A stretch of DNA of 64,000 nucleotides from an uncultured Nitrospira sp. Lineage in GTDB: Bacteria > Nitrospirota > Nitrospiria > Nitrospirales > Nitrospiraceae. Shown in pieces: positions 59,830-64,000 of this stretch. Both the position numbers and the translations under genes were made by a program. The stretch lies in NCBI GenBank assembly GCA_902500775.1, contig CABVRZ010000010.1:1-64000 (forward strand), written 5' to 3'. Position 1 is the first letter of the stretch. Each line of letters starts with the position of its first letter. The notes below the pieces were generated by a model. It made no database searches, was not told the DNA's origin, and saw nothing but the letters and a program-made list of their open reading frames with translations.

Positions 59830-61260
59830 ATGATATTGAATCGAACAGAACTGGAACTAGTTCTTGCCGAGGTTGCTCCGGTCTTACCTGGCGGCTGGAT
59901 TCAAAAGATTCATCAACCGCAACCTCGCACCATCGTCCTGGATATTCGTGTGCCAGGTGAGACTCATCGGCTGCTGATCTCCTGCGAACCGAACAGCGCG
60001 CGACTCCACCTTACGACCGGCTCCCATCCGAATCCTCCAACACCTCCCCCATTCTGTCAGTTTCTCCGGGCCCACTTTCAGGGAGCCAGGCTTGACAAGA
60101 TTTGTCAGATCGAAAATGACCGGATTGTGGAGCTGCAGATCACCAGCAAGGACGGACCTCGCAAGATCATATGTGAATTGACTGGGCCTAAGGCCAATAT
60201 CCTGATCCTCGATGCTGAACGCCGACTCCTGCGAGATTGCACACGGCAATGTACGGAAATCGGGAAAACCTATGCGCCGCCACCCCAAGGCAACAGTCTC
60301 CCAAAACCAGCCCTGAGCCGTTTCCCGGGTTCCGCTGGAGGCAAATACCCTGTTTCAGAGGGGATCGATGCCTATTATCGCGAGCAAGAGTCCGTACAGA
60401 CCGTTGACCGTGTCAAAGACGAGCGGCGCCGTGCGCTCAAGAAAACGCTTAAGAAAGAACAGCGGTTAATCGAGGCCTGGCGCGGCGACCTCGCAAAAGC
60501 AGCTGGCTACCACGACTATGCCCGGTATGGAGAGTTGATCAAGGCCAACCTCGGAACCATCACGAAAGGCACAGACCAGATTGAGGTGACCGATTACTTC
60601 GATGACCAGCTCCCCACAATCACGATTCCGCTCGACCCCATGAAATCGGCACAGGGCAATATGGACGACTACTTTCGAAAGCACCGGAAATATCTTGCTG
60701 CCGAGCAGGAACTCAGGCCGCGTATCGAACGAGCTGAGATCGATCTCGAGCGACTGCGCCAGGAGCTTCAGGAGATCGAGCAGGGAACCTGGGCCCCAAC
60801 GATAGCACCTCCTACCAAGCTCAACAGAGCCACCAGTATAAAACCTCGTACTCTTGATCAGCCACGCGGACCATTCCGTCGATTTATCTCAGCCGATGGA
60901 CTGCCGATTTTCGTTGGACGTAATGCGCGCGAGAATGATGATCTCACGTTCGGCTTGGCCAAGAGCGACGACCTGTGGCTACATGCTCGCGGGACGCCAG
61001 GATCCCATGTTGTGGTTCGATTGGGGAAGGGAGCAGATCCTCCACCGGAAACACTCCGTGACGCGGCCACACTCGCCCTGCTCTATAGTGATCTGAAGAA
61101 AAGCGGCAAGGGAGACGTGATCTACACGCGTCGCAAGTGGGTCAAAAAAGCCAAGGGACAGGCTCCTGGTGCCGTCATCGTCACACAAGAGAAGTCAGTG
61201 CATGTCAGTCTCGATAAAAACCGACTGAACGTGATCAAGCAGCGGACTAGTCATGAGTGA
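59830..61260 (+). CDS. rqcH: NFACT-family ribosome quality control protein RqcH
   Basis: 476 residues. NFACT-N (about 1-160: LNRTELELVLAEVAPVLPGGWIQKI) has the conserved DR pair in IENDRIVELQ. A helical and coiled-coil region follows (KDERRRALKKTLKKEQRLIEAWRGDLAKAAG and later ERAEIDLERLRQELQEIEQ). The NFACT-R domain closes the protein (LPIFVGRNARENDDLTF, DLWLHARGTPGSHVV and KGDVIYTRRKWVKKAKG). RqcH binds stalled 50S subunits and adds Ala tails to the unfinished chains. It is shorter than the 570-residue Bacillus protein because the middle region is compact. Confidence 0.9.
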   Translation: MILNRTELELVLAEVAPVLPGGWIQKIHQPQPRTIVLDIRVPGETHRLLISCEPNSARLHLTTGSHPNPPTPPPFCQFLRAHFQGARLDKICQIENDRIVELQITSKDGPRKIICELTGPKANILILDAERRLLRDCTRQCTEIGKTYAPPPQGNSLPKPALSRFPGSAGGKYPVSEGIDAYYREQESVQTVDRVKDERRRALKKTLKKEQRLIEAWRGDLAKAAGYHDYARYGELIKANLGTITKGTDQIEVTDYFDDQLPTITIPLDPMKSAQGNMDDYFRKHRKYLAAEQELRPRIERAEIDLERLRQELQEIEQGTWAPTIAPPTKLNRATSIKPRTLDQPRGPFRRFISADGLPIFVGRNARENDDLTFGLAKSDDLWLHARGTPGSHVVVRLGKGADPPPETLRDAATLALLYSDLKKSGKGDVIYTRRKWVKKAKGQAPGAVIVTQEKSVHVSLDKNRLNVIKQRTSHE

Positions 61261-61365
61261 TCTGACTCTTACGTTCGCACACCCTACATAAATCAGCTGC
61301 CGAGCCAGCGGCCTCCGACTTTGGTAGATGCATCATTCCAGGTTGAAATAGCGGTTTCGCTCGCC

Positions 61366-62465
61366 CTATCGTCTAGTCAAGACTATGATGGAGACAAACT
61401 GGTGGCTTGTCACCGATGATTGTGGACCGATGTGCCGAGACGGATCACCATATTTCCACTTCACGATCGTGTCGACCGTATTGTAGTGACGGATGTAGCG
61501 CATCAGCTTCTTCTCAAGGTCTTTGACCGACGTGAAGACACCCCGTGCGATGACATCCCGCTCGATCTTGGCGAACCAGAGCTCGACCTGGTTCAACCAC
61601 AGTGAGTACGTCGGCCTCACATGCAGACGCACCTTCGCGTGGGTCTGCAACAACGCGGTGACCCGCGTGGTCTTGTGCGCCGAAAGGTTATCGGCAATCA
61701 CATGAATCTCTTTCCCCTGGGGTTGATGAGCCACAAGGTCCGTCAGGAAGGCGGTGAATTGCTCGGAGGTGTTTCGGTCGGCCGTCTTGCCGAGCACCTC
61801 GCCCGCCTTGGTATTGAACGCGGCGTAGAGGGACAGCGTACCGCGTGTCGGTAATACTCGAAGCCATGCCGTTCGGCCTGCCCTGGCGACAGGGGCAGCA
61901 CCGAATCCTTGCGGTCCAGCGCCTGGATCTCGGTTTTCTCGTCCACACAAAACACGGCCGCATGTTGCGGTGGATTCAGAGAGAGCTCGATGATGTCCGC
62001 GGCTTTTGTTTCGCAGTCTGGGTCGTTAGATGCCATAGAGCACTCCAACCGATGAGGCTTGAGCCCATGCTTCACTCAGACGCGCGCCACCTGCATGTGG
62101 CTAACCCCGAGCCGGGCTGCCAGCTTGTGGGGGCTCCAATGCGTCGAGCCGTCAGTCGGCGCCCACCACGTCGTCGCCAGGATGCGAGCTGCTGTCTGAG
62201 GGGTGTGTCACAGGCGCATGTGCCCGCAATAGCGACTGTACAGCCCGACCAATCGTTCAGCGGTAAATCACTGGCGCCAGTTCGCGACAACGCTGCGGCT
62301 ACACCCCACCGCGTGACACACAGTAGCCCAGGTCTCCTCCTCCGCCAGAAGCAGAATCACGCGGGCGCGCCGAGCGGGTTCAGCACGTCCTGTCCGGCTC
62401 CTCGTTCGTCGTGTGAGTTCCATTTGTTCAGCTTTTGTCAGAACCATCGTGTTCTCCATGAACAC
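61366..62465 (-). pseudogene. Decayed IS630-family transposase
   Basis: The N-terminal part (62268-62465) reads ELTRRTRSRTGRAEPARRARVILLLAEEETWATVCHAVG, the HTH start of IS630 transposases. The middle, in other frames, has AVFCVDEKTEIQALDR. The end (61366-61950) has the DDE core pieces IHVIADNLSAHKT and HVRPTYSLWLNQVELWFAKIERD. At least three frames are needed, so several frameshifts have broken the gene. The catalytic residues themselves are mostly present. The inverted repeats could not be fixed with confidence; the right end is probably near 62500. Confidence 0.8.
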
Positions 62466-62513
62466 GAATATAGTCTATAACGAGGTGTTTCAGTCCACTA
62501 GTGCGAGGGCCAC

Positions 62514-63005
62514 ATGACAACTGGGCAAACACAACTGCCAACAATTCTTGTCGTCGACGACGACCTTCCTATCGTGAACCTCTGCAAGGGGTTTCTGGAG
62601 GAAGCAGGGTTTACTGTTCTGGGAACCGATGGTAGCTCGGAGGCGCTAAAAATCTGTGCGCAGCACAAAGGATCACTCGATCTACTCTTGACAGACCTGG
62701 TGTTACCACCACCGGGATTTCAACTTGCTTCAGCCTCGAACCAATTCCCACACATCAACGGTCTTGAACTGGCCGTCCGAGCAACGATGATCCGGAGCGG
62801 CCTTCGAATCATTCTTATGTCGGGAAATCCTGATAAAGAGCTTGCGAGCCATGGGATCAAACGGGGAACGTTCCCGTTTCTGGCAAAGCCGTTCGACCGT
62901 GACCGCCTGATCGCTCTGGTGAAAAATGTGCTCGCACAACCAGCACCGACCCTCGGCGTGGAAGCGCCCGACCAGGCGGCCAATGATGCTGAGTGGTTTG
63001 GGTAG
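62514..63005 (+). CDS. Single-domain response regulator (receiver) protein
   Basis: 163 residues, one receiver domain. The acidic pocket is VVDDDLPI, the phospho-acceptor Asp lies in LDLLLTDLVLPP, the Ser switch in ILMSGNPD and the Lys in FLAKPFDRDRL. An insertion of about 16 residues (PGFQLASASNQFPHIN) follows the acceptor loop, unlike normal CheY-type domains. There is no output domain. No histidine kinase gene is next to it. It directly follows the decayed IS630 copy. The stop at 63003 is followed by a convergent gene. Confidence 0.85.
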   Translation: MTTGQTQLPTILVVDDDLPIVNLCKGFLEEAGFTVLGTDGSSEALKICAQHKGSLDLLLTDLVLPPPGFQLASASNQFPHINGLELAVRATMIRSGLRIILMSGNPDKELASHGIKRGTFPFLAKPFDRDRLIALVKNVLAQPAPTLGVEAPDQAANDAEWFG

Positions 63006-63050
63006 TCCACCAGTTCGTGTCCTTCCCCTAGGCCATGTTCGGCATAACCG

Positions 63051-63755
63051 CTACGCATGCTCTGTCATAAACCATCCTGCAATCGATAGTCGACGGTGTT
63101 GACCAGCTGTGACATCGACCCGACAGACCCGATGGAATCGAGGCACGGTAAACATCACTAACGACCCCGGGCGAGGCTCGATACAATGTGTGGGAACAAG
63201 GTCAGGCTGAGCGGTCTGGCCACTTGCACGCGTGGCATAGATCATTAATTCTCCTCCCCAATCAGGCTTCCACTCCTCATGCAAATAGGTGACAAGAGCA
63301 ATCCGGCGCTGCAGCGTCGGACGCCCAGCGATAGGCCGCCCCTGATCCGTGTCATCATGGGTGAGGAGACAATCGCCTGCAGAATACGAGTAGTAGTTGA
63401 ATCCCAAATGTCGCCCGCTGATCTTGGGGAAGGACTCGATGTAGTCTTGGATGAACGGCAACTGAACACGCGACAAGAACCGCTGCCCATCTGAGGCACC
63501 CATTTCTGCCTTCGCCCAGTTTCCAGACTGTGGAAAGTCCTCTTGGACAGAGGGAAGATTCGAGAGACTTTTCCAAACTGCGTGATTCATCCGATCGCGA
63601 AAGAACCGCCGCTCTTCCGCGGACCAAAAGTTTTCAATGACCAACACCGGGCTCTTCGTAAACGAAAATGTGGTGACGTCATCTGCCGTCTGCGAGGATG
63701 GCAATCCATTCATGATCCCACACACATCCTGGTCAGTATCAGAAGCATACTGCAC
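63051..63755 (-). CDS. 2-oxoglutarate/Fe(II)-dependent dioxygenase (P4H-like)
   Basis: 234 residues (a start at codon 15, 63713, is also possible). The double-stranded beta-helix core shows the iron ligands in CLLTHDDTDQGRP (HxD), the distal His in TVPRFHRVCRVD and the 2-oxoglutarate Arg in HRRLSIAGWF, with YLHEEWKPDWGGELMIY before it, as in prolyl 4-hydroxylase-like proteins. It hydroxylates an unknown protein or small molecule in the cytoplasm. It is separated by a terminator from the RRM gene. Confidence 0.85.
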   Translation of the reverse strand: MQYASDTDQDVCGIMNGLPSSQTADDVTTFSFTKSPVLVIENFWSAEERRFFRDRMNHAVWKSLSNLPSVQEDFPQSGNWAKAEMGASDGQRFLSRVQLPFIQDYIESFPKISGRHLGFNYYSYSAGDCLLTHDDTDQGRPIAGRPTLQRRIALVTYLHEEWKPDWGGELMIYATRASGQTAQPDLVPTHCIEPRPGSLVMFTVPRFHRVCRVDVTAGQHRRLSIAGWFMTEHA

Positions 63756-63781
63756 AGTACTCCGTTCTATTTTCCATCACT

Positions 63782-63822
63782 AAAAAAAGAAGAGGGGCTG
63801 CCACACATGATGGCAGCCCCTC
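63782..63822 (-). terminator. Rho-independent terminator of the RRM-protein gene
   Basis: gaggggctgcca (63792-63803) and tggcagcccctc (63811-63822) form a perfect 12-bp stem with a 7-nt loop. In minus-strand direction it is followed by a run of seven T (63782-63788 read as A on the plus strand), the canonical form of an intrinsic terminator. It serves the gene ending at 63847. Confidence 0.92.
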
Positions 63823-63846
63823 CGTCCAATCTCTGGAACCGATTAC

Positions 63847-64000
63847 TTACCAGCGATCGCGCTTTCCACCGCCTCCACTGCGACCACCGCCTCCACCGAA
63901 TCCACCACGCCCGCCACCACCACCACCGGTCCGTGGTTCCTGTGGACGTGCTTCATTGACTGTAAGAGTCCGGCCACCCATTTCTGACCCGTTGAGTGCC
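63847..64000 (-). CDS. Glycine-rich RRM RNA-binding protein, 3' end (partial)
   Basis: The frame enters from the right edge and stops at TAA 63847. The readable 51 residues begin [19 protein letters not shown], which is the last strand and helix of an RNA-recognition motif (the NGxxxxGRxLxVxxA pattern). They continue as a Gly/Arg-rich tail ending in GGKRDRW. Such small RRM proteins bind RNA and are often cold-induced. The start and most of the RRM lie outside the window. Confidence 0.85.
   Translation of the reverse strand, partial: ALNGSEMGGRTLTVNEARPQEPRTGGGGGGRGGFGGGGGRSGGGGKRDRW

Noticed and set aside
1-64000. CRISPR arrays, tRNA and rRNA genes
   Set aside because: No regularly spaced repeat series and no tRNA-arm or rRNA-like sequence was noticed on either strand; a covariance search was not possible.

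Overview
The window reads as a chromosomal segment of a GC-rich, Gram-negative bacterium. Lipoprotein signals, a murein transglycosylase, hopanoid genes (hpnD, hpnE), an adenosylcobalamin-type ribonucleotide reductase, a type 4 uracil-DNA glycosylase and an uppS-cdsA-dxr-rseP-proS block sit together. This combination and the overall style of the proteins suggest Nitrospira or a close relative (Nitrospirota). That placement is an inference from gene content; no rRNA or other decisive marker is present.

Layout. 0-0.5 kb: the end of an ISNCY-like insertion sequence has cut a small lipoprotein gene. 0.6-28.5 kb is mostly housekeeping: a methyltransferase, proA (with a possible leader ORF), an ATP/ADP-translocase-like carrier, threonine aldolase, a nucleotidyltransferase, gnd-zwf (pentose phosphate pathway), a thioredoxin/SGNH hydrolase pair, an overlapping HEAT-repeat and HD-GYP pair, a FolB-methyltransferase fusion followed by a PHP phosphoesterase, a membrane Ser/Thr kinase, yjbQ, nrdJ, an HAD phosphatase, a cobalamin-binding-type protein, hpnD-hpnE and udg.

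28.5-32.4 kb is an accessory, defence-like island. It holds a large TIR-STAND NTPase-TIR protein on the minus strand, a truncated TIR paralogue beside it, and the remains of at least two toxin-antitoxin modules. 32.4-49.2 kb returns to core genes: PEBP-like protein, dienelactone hydrolase, the pmbA/tldD pair, the envelope and isoprenoid operon uppS-cdsA-dxr-rseP-proS behind a good sigma70-type promoter, a GAF-domain PilB/GspE-like ATPase, mltC, two tandem PilZ proteins and a DEAD-box helicase.

49.4-63 kb is a second accessory stretch: an internally deleted IS3-family element, an APC permease, a PKD-domain exported protein, an AT-richer GGDEY-domain protein with a winged-helix-like tail, and a Doc-type toxin. 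The AbrB-like antitoxin of that toxin is split by an IS5-family element with an intact 3-bp target duplication. There follow an orphan HExxH protein resembling peptide-modifying hydroxylases, rqcH, a decayed IS630 element, a lone receiver-domain protein, a 2OG-Fe(II) oxygenase and the 3' end of a glycine-rich RRM protein with a clear terminator. No CRISPR array, tRNA or rRNA was seen.

The two most noteworthy systems are the double-TIR STAND protein, which is a candidate for an undescribed NAD-depleting defence architecture, and the toxin-antitoxin locus whose antitoxin reading frame can be rebuilt exactly by removing the IS5 copy.
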